Notes: generated by a model not told the origin, from the sequence alone. A DNA stretch of 64,000 nt from Pseudomonas sp. RIT-562 (GCF_026241895.1 NZ_JAPJIV010000030.1:1-64000), one strand, 5' to 3'. Positions 44,107 to 52,746 are shown, counted from the first letter of the stretch. Made by a program: numbers and translations.

Positions 44107-44628
44107 TTAAACGGCGACGCCGCGGATGATCGAAACCGTGCAGTGATAGATGTGCGATTTGGCAGCCAGGCACCAGTTCACGTCATTGTTGTTGAACGGG
44201 CGGTAGGCCGGTTCTTCACTGTCGTTGCGGGTGCAGGCGCATTGCGCGCAGCTTTGTTTACCGCAGCAGTCGTTGTACGAAATGATGTAGTCCTTGTTGT
44301 CGGCCGGGTTGCGGCATGTGCCGATCCAGGTCACTTGCGAGGCTTCGGTGCCCGGTGGGCAGGACGTCACCGAACCGCCACAGCAGCTGCACAGGAAGCC
44401 GTCGATGGAACAGTAGCGCCAGTAGTCGCAGCTGTTCGGGTCCCCCGGATCGCCGGCTTTGGGGTTATCGGCGGCCAGTGCCTTGCTGGTGCGGTCCAGC
44501 GGCAGCAGCAAGGGCAACGCGGCACCGGCAACCATCAGCGAGCCCATGCGCGCCAGCAGTTTGCGTCGCGAAGTGGTATCGGCGACGCGCCGGGAAGAGC
44601 GTTCGAACAACAGATCCAGCAATTTCAT
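44107..44628 (-). CDS. aauA: Aromatic amine dehydrogenase small subunit (TTQ-bearing)
   Basis: A 173-residue catalytic subunit of a quinoprotein amine dehydrogenase in the periplasm. It has a Tat-type leader (SRRKLLARMGSLMVAG) and a mature part with many Cys (CDYWRYCSIDGFLCSCCGG onward) forming the disulphide-rich fold of the family. By comparison with methylamine dehydrogenase the two Trp joined into tryptophan tryptophylquinone are Trp101 (VTWIGTC) and Trp152 (VNWC), with active-site Asp120 (YNDCCG) and Asp76 (CSIDG). It oxidises primary amines to aldehyde and ammonia. Preceded by GAGACTGAT. The aldehyde dehydrogenase and FeaR-like regulator nearby favour aromatic amines over methylamine. 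Confidence 0.88.
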   Translation of the reverse strand: MKLLDLLFERSSRRVADTTSRRKLLARMGSLMVAGAALPLLLPLDRTSKALAADNPKAGDPGDPNSCDYWRYCSIDGFLCSCCGGSVTSCPPGTEASQVTWIGTCRNPADNKDYIISYNDCCGKQSCAQCACTRNDSEEPAYRPFNNNDVNWCLAAKSHIYHCTVSIIRGVAV

Positions 44629-44646
44629 ATCAGTCTCCCTGGCTTA

Positions 44647-45267
44647 TCAGTGGCTATGGCTGTGGTCATGCGCGTGAGGGTGCGGCTGGCTGTTCAGGTA
44701 CTCCTGCAGCGTCGCGCTTTTCAGGTGCTCGACCTCGAACAGGCTGTCCAGGTGCTCGCGGGAATTGACCAGGCCTTTGGCGCGCAGGGTGCCGGTCTTG
44801 TCGATCAGCGCGGCGTAGGGCAGCTTGCCGATCTGGTAGGTCATGCCAACTTCCGGTCCGACCACGTAGGTGACGTCGTCGAGTTTGTGTTCGCGGATCA
44901 GCGCCTGCTGCGCGTCCATGTCGCCGTCACTGATAAACACCACATCCAGGCGATCCGCCTGTTCCTTGGCAATTGACTTGATCGCCGGCAGCAGCGACTT
45001 GCAGATCGGGCAGGTCGGCGAGAGGAAAAACAGCAGCTGGGATTTCTCCCCGGCATATCCGAAGTTCACCGGACGACCCTTGCGGTCGGACGCGGTAACT
45101 TGCGGCGCGGGTTCGTTCACGGCCACGCCTTTATCGACCATCAGTGCGCCGGCCGGGGCGATGCGCCCGTGCAGCACGCCAATCTGACGAACCAGGCCCA
45201 TCACGGCGAACGCCAGGGCCAAGAGCAAAATCCAGAGCAACGCGTTGGAAACGATTAAGCCGTCCAT
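44647..45267 (-). CDS. aauD: MauD-like thioredoxin-fold assembly protein
   Basis: A 206-residue membrane-anchored protein: N-terminal helix (LLWILLLALAFAVMGLV), then a thioredoxin fold with CPIC in FLSPTCPICKSLLPAIKS and a His-rich tail. MauD-type proteins are needed for correct disulphide formation in the TTQ-bearing subunit, which has many Cys. Lies between aauE and aauA in one tight unit (3 and 18 bases). Confidence 0.85.
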   Translation of the reverse strand: MDGLIVSNALLWILLLALAFAVMGLVRQIGVLHGRIAPAGALMVDKGVAVNEPAPQVTASDRKGRPVNFGYAGEKSQLLFFLSPTCPICKSLLPAIKSIAKEQADRLDVVFISDGDMDAQQALIREHKLDDVTYVVGPEVGMTYQIGKLPYAALIDKTGTLRAKGLVNSREHLDSLFEVEHLKSATLQEYLNSQPHPHAHDHSHSH

Positions 45268-45270
45268 TGA

Positions 45271-45810
45271 TCACCTACCAATCAGTTTGAGCAGAAGAGG
45301 GGAGTTCGCCAGCAAGCCATCGGCTGCGGCGTAAATCAGCAGCGCCACGGCGCTGGCGGCGATGGTCACAAAGCCGTCGAATAGATGCAGGTCACGGGCA
45401 ATCGGCGCCAGGCTGGCAAGCAGCGCCAGGCCGATGAGCACGCTGTTGCGCAGCAGCAGTACCGGGCGCAACGGTTGCGCCTGGTCCGGGCCGGCGCAGC
45501 CACAGTCGATGTCACGCCGACCACGCCACAAGTTGATGCCGATCGCGCTGGCGTACAGTGCGATCAAGCCAGCGGCAGTCAGCGCGGCCCACGAACGGCT
45601 GAATGGCACCAGCAACGCGAAGGCAATTGCCAGTTCCAGTAGCGGAGTCACCCGGCCCAGCGGACGCACCAGGGCGTCGGGCAGCAACTGGTAATCCGCC
45701 AGCTGTCTGGCAAACCGTGCCGGCGCGCGCAACTTGTGGCTGGCGGCGCTGGCCAGCAGCACGGCGATGGCCAGGGCGCTGGCAATGATGAAGATCGGAT
45801 CGATAGACAT
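45271..45810 (-). CDS. aauE: MauE-like membrane protein for amine dehydrogenase maturation
   Basis: A 179-residue protein with about four to five hydrophobic helices and family stretches FARQLADYQLLPDALVRP and GLIALYASAIGINLWRGRRD (DoxX/MauE type), with a Cys pair in DIDCGCAGP. MauE works with MauD in making the small subunit. GAGGTTCGGCC precedes the ATG. Twelve bases separate it from aauB and three from aauD. Confidence 0.85.
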   Translation of the reverse strand: MSIDPIFIIASALAIAVLLASAASHKLRAPARFARQLADYQLLPDALVRPLGRVTPLLELAIAFALLVPFSRSWAALTAAGLIALYASAIGINLWRGRRDIDCGCAGPDQAQPLRPVLLLRNSVLIGLALLASLAPIARDLHLFDGFVTIAASAVALLIYAAADGLLANSPLLLKLIGR

Positions 45811-45822
45811 GGCCGAACCTCG

Positions 45823-46971
45823 TTAGTAGCTCATGACCTGGGTCGCGGTTTTCGCGACCTTGGCCATGCTGCCGGTGAGCTTGTTGGTCTTGAGGTCGAA
45901 GATCTGCAAGCCGCCTTCCACATCAGTGCCAAGCAGCAGCGGATTGTCGTCGCCGGTCGCCTGCATGCTCCACACCGGAACCGGTGCTTGCAGGGTGGCG
46001 ATTTTCTTGTGGGTTTTCAGATCGAAGGCCCAGATCAGTGGGCTGGGGTCTTCCCACTTCATCGGCTCATGGGCGTCGTGCATCAGCACGTACAGGCGAT
46101 TCAATTTCGGCGCGACCGCCATCAGCTGCCAGCCACCCGGCGCCCAGCCGGCCTGCTTTTCCGCGTCGCTGGTGAGCGACCAGGACGGCAGGATTTTTGG
46201 CACATCGGCGGCAAAGTCCACTGGGCGTACGGTGCCGGTGGTGGTGGTGAAGTAGTAGGTATCGCCGACATTCACTGCGCGCTCCACCAGCTTCTCCGCA
46301 TTCGGGTCGAAGAACGGCGTGCGGCTGCGGGCGGTTTCCAGGCCCTGATCATTCAGGGTGACGACCTGCAAGGTGCCGTCGCCGCACAGCGAGGCGAAGC
46401 GGCGATTGCCCACCGGGTAATTGAGCACGCAGCCAGGGATGGCGATCTCCGAGGTGACGGCCTTGGCCTGGGTGTCGACCACCGTCACCGAGGTCGACGG
46501 GGTGAAGTTGTAGACGTAGACGAAGCGATCATCGCCGCTGGTCTTCAGGCCGTAGCGCTGGGTCAGCGACTCGGCGCGCTTGGTTGGAATCAACAACTCC
46601 CAGGCCGGCGACAGGGTCGAGCTGTCCCAGGCGGTCAGCACATCGGTGCGGGTGCCGCGGGTGCCACGGGAATAGAAGATGTCGGCGCTGTAGAGGGTTT
46701 TCTGGTCGTGGCTGAGCGTCGAGGGCGCGGCGAAACCGGTCGGCACCATGCCGAGGATGCGTTTTTTATCGGGGTCGACCACGGTGACGCGGCCCGCCAC
46801 GAAACTCTCGAATTCGACATCGACAACGAACGTGCGGTGGGCTTCCGGTGGGAAGGCCAGAACGGTCTGGCCGATCGTATCAGCGGGCAGGTCCGCGCTG
46901 GCATGGTTCAAACCGAGTACTAGCAGGCTCAGACTCAGCGCTGACTGTACGGTGATCCTGGTGGCTCGCAT
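45823..46971 (-). CDS. aauB: Aromatic amine dehydrogenase large subunit
   Basis: A 382-residue periplasmic beta-propeller subunit of the TTQ amine dehydrogenase. It has a signal peptide (cleavage near NHASA) and repeated blade-like segments, for example RVTVVDPDKKRILGMVPTGF, YVYNFTPSTSVTVVDTQA and WAFDLKTHKKIATLQAPVPV. ATG 46971 is used; GGGAG lies upstream, and the in-frame TTG 46980 abuts that site. First gene of the unit aauB-aauE-aauD-aauA. The promoter region, with 21-bp phased TGCCA half-sites, lies about 105-150 bases upstream. Confidence 0.88.
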   Translation of the reverse strand: MRATRITVQSALSLSLLVLGLNHASADLPADTIGQTVLAFPPEAHRTFVVDVEFESFVAGRVTVVDPDKKRILGMVPTGFAAPSTLSHDQKTLYSADIFYSRGTRGTRTDVLTAWDSSTLSPAWELLIPTKRAESLTQRYGLKTSGDDRFVYVYNFTPSTSVTVVDTQAKAVTSEIAIPGCVLNYPVGNRRFASLCGDGTLQVVTLNDQGLETARSRTPFFDPNAEKLVERAVNVGDTYYFTTTTGTVRPVDFAADVPKILPSWSLTSDAEKQAGWAPGGWQLMAVAPKLNRLYVLMHDAHEPMKWEDPSPLIWAFDLKTHKKIATLQAPVPVWSMQATGDDNPLLLGTDVEGGLQIFDLKTNKLTGSMAKVAKTATQVMSY

Positions 46972-47075
46972 TAGGGGCAACTCCCTGAATTATTGTTCAC
47001 GCGAATCGCGGGTGCAGAGGCAGATTTTTGCAGTTCGATTCTGCCTTGCCGGGCAAACCGGAGAATTGCTGTGGC

Positions 47076-47122
47076 TGCCAAGTGGTTGTGTGTCTGTGCC
47101 AGTCATTGGCAAATGCTTGCCG
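47076..47122. promoter_or_regulatory. Three TGCC(A/G) half-sites at 21-bp spacing, upstream of aauB
   Basis: TGCCA at 47076 and 47097 and TGCCG at 47118 fall exactly 21 bp apart. The last is followed after eight bases by AAA, as in the FeaR site TGNCA-N8-AAA that I recall from E. coli. The set lies in the 379-bp gap between aauB and the AraC-family gene. The same pattern is present at 49754-49800. Probably the binding region of the FeaR-like regulator. Confidence 0.6.
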
Positions 47123-47350
47123 AACGAGTAAAAATTCCCCGGCACAAAGGTTTTTGACTACTTGTGCCTGGCGTTTCCGCTCGTCTGGTAGTGGCGCTTG
47201 CACCGTAAACAACGCTGGCAAGCCGCCGCTGGAGCCTGAAGAATGGCGAGCCGGTGGCAGTCAAGGGAGGGGCGCAGCCAGGTGCGTACATTTGCCGAAC
47301 CGCTCGACGAAGCGGTCGAAAAATAAAAAAACACGTGAGGCTTTGCAGTG

Positions 47351-48271
47351 ATGATGAGTTCTTCGACGGTTCGCAATGAGGCGTTCGAACAATGGCTGAG
47401 CCAGGTTAATCAGGCCTGCGGACGTTTTGATGCGCGGGCGCTGGACAGCGATTTTTATGGTGAGCTGGCGGAGTTTCGCAGCGGCGCCATCAACCTGAGT
47501 GTCGCCGACATGGCGCACGTGCACCTGTATCGCACCAGCAAGGACGTCAGCGTCAGCAGCGACGGGCATTACTACGCGGTGTTCCAGATGCGCGGCAGCT
47601 CGCAGCTGGAGCAGGGCGACAATCGTGCGCTGCTCGGCATGGGCGACATTGCCCTGATCGACGCGAGCCGCCCAAGCGACATGACCTATCACGAAGACTC
47701 CCGGCAGTTGTCATTGATCCTGCCGCGCCAGGTGGTGGAGCGCGGCTCGCATTTCAGTGGGCTCAATTGCGCCACGCGTATCGCCGCCGGCACGCCATTG
47801 GCGGCAATGGCCAACAGACTGGTGCTGGAGACCCGCCAGCAGGGCGGCCTGGACATGCAGGAAAGCGAAGCGGTGCTGGATGCGTTGGCCAGCCTGTTGC
47901 TGCCGGGCATCAGTGCCCGGGACAGCGGCGGCGATGTCCACGAGCGGCAATTTCGCAAGATCATTGCCTACATCGACGAGCACATCAGCACCGAAGAGCT
48001 ATGCCCGGAGTCGATTGCGCAAGACGTGGGGATTTCGGTGCGCGGCCTGTACCGGATGTTCTCCAAGCGCGGGCTGGTGGTAGCGCAATACATCAAGCAC
48101 CGGCGCCTGGATTTCTGCGCGCAAAACCTGCGCGACTGCCATGGCGAGCAGAAACTCTCGGCGCTGTGTTATGCCTGGGGATTCTCAGATTCCAGTTACT
48201 TTTCCTCGGCCTTCAAAGCCCGCTTCGGCGTATCGCCTGGTGCGTATCGCAAGCGGTACAGCCCGGCCTGA
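47351..48271 (+). CDS. AraC-family regulator, FeaR-like
   Basis: A 306-residue regulator: an N-terminal AraC_binding_2 (cupin-like) domain (LYRTSKDVSVSSDGHYYAVF, IALIDASRPSDMTYHED) and a C-terminal double helix-turn-helix (EELCPESIAQDVGISVRGLY, SALCYAWGFSDSSYFSSAF). Its N-terminal type and length match FeaR, the activator of tynA/feaB for phenylethylamine use. It is divergent from aauB and next to the porin and feaB-like genes, so it is the likely activator of the whole region. Start choice among GTG 47348, ATG 47351 and ATG 47354 is open; GTGAGG lies upstream. Confidence 0.87.
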   Translation: MMSSSTVRNEAFEQWLSQVNQACGRFDARALDSDFYGELAEFRSGAINLSVADMAHVHLYRTSKDVSVSSDGHYYAVFQMRGSSQLEQGDNRALLGMGDIALIDASRPSDMTYHEDSRQLSLILPRQVVERGSHFSGLNCATRIAAGTPLAAMANRLVLETRQQGGLDMQESEAVLDALASLLLPGISARDSGGDVHERQFRKIIAYIDEHISTEELCPESIAQDVGISVRGLYRMFSKRGLVVAQYIKHRRLDFCAQNLRDCHGEQKLSALCYAWGFSDSSYFSSAFKARFGVSPGAYRKRYSPA

Positions 48272-48289
48272 CTACGCGACACAGCCGCT

Positions 48290-48355
48290 GTAGGAGCCTG
48301 GCTTGCCAGCGATGGCGTCCGCAAGATCGCCATCGCCGGCAAGCCGGGCTCCTAC
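48290..48355. repeat. REP doublet
   Basis: GTAGGAGCCTGGCTTGCCAG and inverted GCCGGCAAGCCGGGCTCCTAC (in part) with a short spacer containing GATGGCGTCCGCAAGATCGCC. Lies between the convergent AraC and porin genes. Confidence 0.9.
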
Positions 48356-48364
48356 GCATCCAGG

Positions 48365-49687
48365 TCAAAACGTCGTGGCAAACACCACCTGGCTATACAG
48401 ATTCCTGTCGTTGCTGCCCAGCTGGGTACCACCTTGCTCAGCGCTCTTGTCCGGTTGATACAGACCCACCAGCGGCATCACCGTCAGGTGCTCGTTGACG
48501 TGCCATTCGGCATACAGGTCGATCTCGTGGCCATCGGTATTGCCAAGATTGCGATCGATGGTGTCGTAGTCGAAGTACATCGCCCCGACGCTCAGGTTCT
48601 CCAGGGGCGCGACCTTCAGCGTCACGTTCTGAATCCGCGAGTTGGTATTGAATGGGCCCGCATAGTTACCCGCTACTTCGCCCTGGAACCAGGTGCCAAA
48701 ACCACGGCTGAAACCATAAAACAACGTGTCATAACCTTCCGAAAAACGGCTGTAGCGATAGCTGACGTACGGCGTCCAGGGCACGTCGGCGAAGGTCCAG
48801 CCAGCTTCCAGGTACCAGGCGTCTTCGCTGGCGGTGTGGGGTTTGTCCTGTTTGGCATATTCGCCGGAGAGGAACAGGTTGGGGACACCGGCGTTGCCTT
48901 GCGCCCGCAGGCTGTAGGTCTTCATGCCGTCGCGCTCCAACTGCATGGGCGAGGCGTATTGCTCGTCGACGTCGGTGGAGTCGATGTAGGTCAAGCCTAC
49001 GGTTCCGGCCTCGCTGACGTGCTCAAGGGTGCCGACGTACATCTCGGTTTTCGCTTGCGCGCGGTTGTTCGACTTCAGCCACATCAGGTCGCTACGCCAG
49101 CCTTCCTTGCCACCCAGGCGTAACACGGCGGTCTCGTCGAAGGCCTTGCGCGCCGCCAGCCAGTAGGCGCCGCCACGGTTGAATTCACCGTCGGCCAGGC
49201 CTTTGCCGAGGTTCAGGGCGTCACCATTGATCAGGAATCCGTCGCCGACCACGATGTTCTGACGGCCGAACGAGAGGTCGACGCCATCTTCGCCCAGCAC
49301 CTCGAACAACTTGCCCGAGCGCCAGCCAAGGTAAGCGTCTTCGAACTTGGTGGTGCGCTCGGATCCATCGCTGAAGCCGGCGGCATCGCCGTCTCCCCAG
49401 GTGCCGGAGCTGAGCAGGTTGGCCGCGCCATACGCGGTGCCTGCTGCAGCCAGGCCTTGGTCGAAGCTCAGGCCATATTTGATGTAGCCCTCGCGCCACG
49501 ATGACGAACCCTGGTCGAGGCGGCCGGACAGCGCATAGTTTTCCTGACTGTGGAAAATGCCGAAGACCGCTTCCAGGGTGGCGTTCAGGTGGGTGTCGTC
49601 ATCGGCGTAGAGCTCATGGGCGCCGGCATTGCCGGTGCTGATCAGCAGCGCGAGCGTCGAGAGGCGAAGCAAGGGGGACTTGGGCAT
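48365..49687 (-). CDS. Outer-membrane beta-barrel porin of the aromatic amine locus
   Basis: A 440-residue protein with a signal peptide (MPKSPLLRLSTLALLISTGNAGA) and a barrel of alternating strands ending in a C-terminal Phe (YSQVVFATTF), the outer-membrane assembly signal. Strand segments such as FEDAYLGWRSGKLFEVLG and PWTPYVSYRYSRFSEGYDT are seen. It resembles alginate-export or OprD-like channels only in general form and I do not place it in a named family. Position beside the regulator and the aldehyde dehydrogenase suggests uptake of aromatic amines. ATG 49687 is preferred to earlier in-frame starts, which lack a signal peptide. Confidence 0.78.
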   Translation of the reverse strand: MPKSPLLRLSTLALLISTGNAGAHELYADDDTHLNATLEAVFGIFHSQENYALSGRLDQGSSSWREGYIKYGLSFDQGLAAAGTAYGAANLLSSGTWGDGDAAGFSDGSERTTKFEDAYLGWRSGKLFEVLGEDGVDLSFGRQNIVVGDGFLINGDALNLGKGLADGEFNRGGAYWLAARKAFDETAVLRLGGKEGWRSDLMWLKSNNRAQAKTEMYVGTLEHVSEAGTVGLTYIDSTDVDEQYASPMQLERDGMKTYSLRAQGNAGVPNLFLSGEYAKQDKPHTASEDAWYLEAGWTFADVPWTPYVSYRYSRFSEGYDTLFYGFSRGFGTWFQGEVAGNYAGPFNTNSRIQNVTLKVAPLENLSVGAMYFDYDTIDRNLGNTDGHEIDLYAEWHVNEHLTVMPLVGLYQPDKSAEQGGTQLGSNDRNLYSQVVFATTF

Positions 49688-49753
49688 TGTGTGGCATCCG
49701 TTCTTGTTCTTGAGCGCAGGGTTGCGGTCTGTCTCGATACTACGGCGGCGAAT

Positions 49754-49800
49754 TTCCAAGGCCTTTTGTGTGGTTGCCAAAGAGTTGGCTGTGCTTGCCA
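49754..49800. promoter_or_regulatory. Three T(T/G)CCA half-sites at 21-bp spacing, upstream of the porin
   Basis: TTCCA at 49754 and TGCCA at 49775 and 49796, each 21 bp apart; the last two share the longer TTGCCAAA. An inverted TTTGGCA follows at 49811. The set lies between the divergent porin and cytochrome c genes. Same phasing and orientation relative to the minus-strand gene as the set upstream of aauB. Confidence 0.6.
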
Positions 49801-49963
49801 AAATGCCCGGTTTGGCAGCCCCGCCAATACGACTGGCACGCAGGGCAAATCCTCCAGGCCAACGACCATCGACAATCCGCTGCAAGCTCCCGGTGCCTGC
49901 GCATCGGTATTTCAGTGTTGCTGCCCGCCACCTGCGGGCACGCGGATTTCAGGGTCGTTTCCT

Positions 49964-50353
49964 ATGTTCACCTCGCTGCGCTTGTCTCTTCTCGGTCTGC
50001 TCTCTTACACCTTGGCCAGTGCCGCGTTGGCCGCGGACTGTGCGCCAGACCAAGGCCACGGCGCCCAAGTGTTCGCCAATGAATGCGCGGTCTGCCACTC
50101 GGTGACCAAGGGGGTGGTCGGGATGATGGGGCCCAACCTTGCAGGCGTGGTCGGACGCAAATCCGGTTCCCTGGAAGGCTTCAATTATTCCCAGGCCATG
50201 CGCAGCAAAGACATCGACTGGCAGGCCGAGAACATCGCGCAGCTGATCGCCCAGCCCCAGGCGTTCGTGCCGGGAACCTACATGCCCTATATGGGCCTGG
50301 CCTCCGCGGACGATCGCCAGGCGGTCGTGTGCTACCTCAAAGAACAAAAATAA
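49964..50353 (+). CDS. Exported monohaem cytochrome c (class I)
   Basis: A 129-residue periplasmic electron carrier with a signal peptide (MFTSLRLSLLGLLSYTLASA), the haem motif CAVCH, the following GMMGPNLAGVVGRKSG stretch, and a Met ligand in GTYMPYMGL. AGGG precedes the ATG. It is followed after 47 bases by the aldehyde dehydrogenase gene. It is a good candidate acceptor for the amine dehydrogenase, which in the aau system needs a soluble copper or haem carrier. No azurin gene is in the window. Confidence 0.85.
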   Translation: MFTSLRLSLLGLLSYTLASAALAADCAPDQGHGAQVFANECAVCHSVTKGVVGMMGPNLAGVVGRKSGSLEGFNYSQAMRSKDIDWQAENIAQLIAQPQAFVPGTYMPYMGLASADDRQAVVCYLKEQK

Positions 50354-50400
50354 TCGGCCGGTGTGCGCGCCGGACAACTCGTCTGAATGAAAGGTGACTT

Positions 50401-51891
50401 ATGAGCAACGTTGAAATCCTGCCCCAGGTGGCTGCTTTCCTTGAGCGCCGGCATGGCTGTTTTATCGATGGCCAGTGGGTGTTTGCCGAAGGGCCAGGCA
50501 TTGCCGTCATAAACCCGGCCACCGGACTGACGCTGTGCGAGACCCTCGACGCACCGCTGGAAATCGTCGAGCAGGCCGTGCAGTCATCTCATGCCGCATT
50601 CAAGTCTGGCGTCTGGTCGGGCCTGCGTCCGGCGGATCGCGAGCGCATCCTGCTGAACTTCACCCGCCTGGTTGAAGAGCACGCCGAGGAACTGGCGCAG
50701 CTGGAAACCCTAAGCCAGGGCAAGTCGATCAACATGGCCCGCGCCCTGGATTTGAACGCCACCGTGGAGTTCATGCGCTACATGTCCGGCTGGGCCACCA
50801 AGATCGAAGGCCAGACGTTCGACGTGTCGATCCCGCTGCCACCGGGTGCCAAATTCACCGCGTTCACCAAGCGCGAACCGGTGGGTGTCGTGGTCGGGAT
50901 CGTGCCGTGGAACTTCCCGCTGCTGATCGCGGCCTGGAAACTGATGCCGGCGCTGGCCACCGGTTGCACGGTAATCATCAAGCCGGCCATGGAAACCCCG
51001 CTGACCGCCATGCGCCTGGCAGAGCTCGCCCTGGAAGCGGGCATTCCAGCCGGTGTCTTCAACGTTGTGACGGGTGGCGGCGCCTCGGTGGGTGGCGTGC
51101 TGACTGCACATCCGCTGGTGAGCAAAGTGTCCTTCACCGGGTCCACCGCAGTGGGCAAAAGTGTTGGCGTGGCGTGCATGGCGAACATGACGCGCTTCGC
51201 CCTGGAGCTGGGCGGCAAGAACCCGATGATCGTGCTGGCCGATGCCGACATCGACAAAGCCATCCAGGGTGCAATCCTCGGCGGCCTGTTGAACAACGGT
51301 CAGGTCTGCGCTGCGGCCTCGCGCTTTTATGTGCATCGCTCGATCCACGATCGCTTCGTCGAAGGCCTCGCTGCAGCGGTGTCAGCCATGCCGATCGGCG
51401 CCGGCATGAACTGCAACGCAGCGATCAACCCGCTGGTGTCGCGCAAGCAGCAGCAAGGCGTGCTCAAGCACATCGAACTGGCTCGCCAGGAAGGAGCGCG
51501 GGTGGTGTGTGGCGGGGAGTTGCTGGAAGGCGAAGGCTTCTATGTGCAGCCGACGATCCTGGCCGATATCAACCACGGCATGACCGTGAGCCGGGAGGAA
51601 GTGTTCGGCCCGGTGCTGGGCGTGATGCCTTTCGACGATGAAGATGCGGTCATCGCCCTGGCCAACGACAACCGCTACGGCCTGGCCGCGAGCCTGTGGA
51701 CCAACGACCTGGGCAAAGCAATGAATCTGGTTCCGCGCATTGAAGCTGGCACCGTCTGGGTCAACGCCCACGTACTGCTCGACCCGGCGATGCCATTCGG
51801 CGGCGTCAAGCAGTCCGGCATGGGCCGCGAGTTCGGACGCGCGGTTATCGAGGCGTACACCGAGTTGAAGTCGGTGTGTATTGCGCACTGA
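50401..51891 (+). CDS. feaB: Phenylacetaldehyde-type dehydrogenase (FeaB-like)
   Basis: A 496-residue NAD-dependent aldehyde dehydrogenase. Motifs: substrate-cofactor stretch VVGIVPWNFPLLIAAWK, FTGSTAVGKSV, general base Glu269 in LELGGKN, and catalytic Cys303 in NNGQVCAAASRF, then PFGGVKQSGMGREFG. It oxidises the aromatic aldehyde made by the amine dehydrogenase to the matching aryl acetate. The product has the length of FeaB/PadA enzymes. AAGGTGACTT precedes the ATG. Its place behind a FeaR-like regulator and near aauBEDA supports an aromatic substrate such as phenylacetaldehyde or the tyramine-derived aldehyde. Confidence 0.87.
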   Translation: MSNVEILPQVAAFLERRHGCFIDGQWVFAEGPGIAVINPATGLTLCETLDAPLEIVEQAVQSSHAAFKSGVWSGLRPADRERILLNFTRLVEEHAEELAQLETLSQGKSINMARALDLNATVEFMRYMSGWATKIEGQTFDVSIPLPPGAKFTAFTKREPVGVVVGIVPWNFPLLIAAWKLMPALATGCTVIIKPAMETPLTAMRLAELALEAGIPAGVFNVVTGGGASVGGVLTAHPLVSKVSFTGSTAVGKSVGVACMANMTRFALELGGKNPMIVLADADIDKAIQGAILGGLLNNGQVCAAASRFYVHRSIHDRFVEGLAAAVSAMPIGAGMNCNAAINPLVSRKQQQGVLKHIELARQEGARVVCGGELLEGEGFYVQPTILADINHGMTVSREEVFGPVLGVMPFDDEDAVIALANDNRYGLAASLWTNDLGKAMNLVPRIEAGTVWVNAHVLLDPAMPFGGVKQSGMGREFGRAVIEAYTELKSVCIAH

Positions 51892-51978
51892 TCCATTTGT
51901 ACTCGCTTGACACTGGGTGGCGAGGAGTCGACTTCCTCGCCACCGATTTTCGCCTGACGATGTTCAAATGCCGGCAAC

Positions 51979-52419
51979 TCAGGCGCAGGTTTTGTCTTGC
52001 CTGTGCCAGCCGTTTTGAAACTCGAGGTTGAGCTTGTGAAGCTCATGGTCGAGGTCGTTGATGGTGTTGATGGCGGCCAACAGATCTGCCCCGCCAGTTT
52101 TGGCTTCCAAATAAAGTCCGCGCAGGTAGCGGTCATTGACGGTGGGAATCTTGTCGGTCTTTTCCCATATGGCCACTGCCTGTGAGGTCAACCCGACAAT
52201 ATTGGCCAGCCGTTCTTGCGACAAACCCAGCTCCTTGCGCAGAAACCGAAATTCCGCGCCGGTCAGCGCTGCCGGTTTTTCCGCAATCGTCTTGCCGATA
52301 AAGTCGTGTAGACCTTCGACGTCCGTGATAGCAACAGACTCGCCATAGGCTGTCTCTTTCACCACGTAGCCATTGCTGAGCCAGATATTTGGCAGGCCGC
52401 TTTCAACGTAGTGGTACAT
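51979..52419 (-). CDS. HTH antitoxin-like protein (MqsA-related C-terminus)
   Basis: A 146-residue protein with an N-terminal region YHYVESGLPNIWLSNGYVVK and a C-terminal Cro/C1-type helix-turn-helix (LRKELGLSQERLANIVGLTS). The N-terminus resembles one seen in uncharacterised MqsA-like proteins but lacks the usual zinc Cys. Four bases separate it from the DUF4258 gene, in the toxin-first order. Probably the DNA-binding antitoxin that represses the pair through the palindrome at 52754. Confidence 0.75.
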   Translation of the reverse strand: MYHYVESGLPNIWLSNGYVVKETAYGESVAITDVEGLHDFIGKTIAEKPAALTGAEFRFLRKELGLSQERLANIVGLTSQAVAIWEKTDKIPTVNDRYLRGLYLEAKTGGADLLAAINTINDLDHELHKLNLEFQNGWHRQDKTCA

Positions 52420-52422
52420 AAA

Positions 52423-52746
52423 TTATTTCTCCTTTTGCATCGCGGTCACTACGACGAGAAACTTCCCGTCGTCGTCGACGTCGATCGCGCCGACAACTTG
52501 AAGGGGTGATCCGGCCCTGAACCATGAAATCGTAAATCTCCAATCGCCCCCGGGTGCAGGATAGGGTCCATCGGTGATTTGTCCTCTGCGCAGGCAATCC
52601 ATCACATCAGGCATGGATATCTCACGCTCAATCATCCGCGAACGTGCGTGCCTGGAATAAAAGACACGCTGGGATTCGGTCGAAATCTCCCTGATTATGT
52701 CCCGGGCTTTCTGTCTGGACAGCGGAAACGGAAGTAGGTCGGTCAT
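52423..52746 (-). CDS. DUF4258 protein, putative toxin of a toxin-antitoxin pair
   Basis: A 107-residue basic protein with the DUF4258 pattern FYSRHARSRMIEREISMPDV and DWRFTISWFRAGSPLQVVGA. DUF4258 proteins share a RelE/BrnT-like fold and often pair with small HTH proteins; toxicity of this one is unproven. It is the first gene of the pair and starts eight bases after a palindromic site. A His and Arg in the N-terminal motif could be catalytic if it is an RNase. Confidence 0.7.
   Translation of the reverse strand: MTDLLPFPLSRQKARDIIREISTESQRVFYSRHARSRMIEREISMPDVMDCLRRGQITDGPYPAPGGDWRFTISWFRAGSPLQVVGAIDVDDDGKFLVVVTAMQKEK

Noticed and set aside
45736..46923. A 395-residue plus-strand open frame over aauB
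   Set aside because: Antisense shadow; aauB has a signal peptide, propeller repeats and the expected cluster order.
51979..52746. The DUF4258/HTH pair as MqsRA
   Set aside because: The toxin does not look like MqsR and the HTH protein lacks the zinc-binding Cys pairs of MqsA, so no gene symbol was given.
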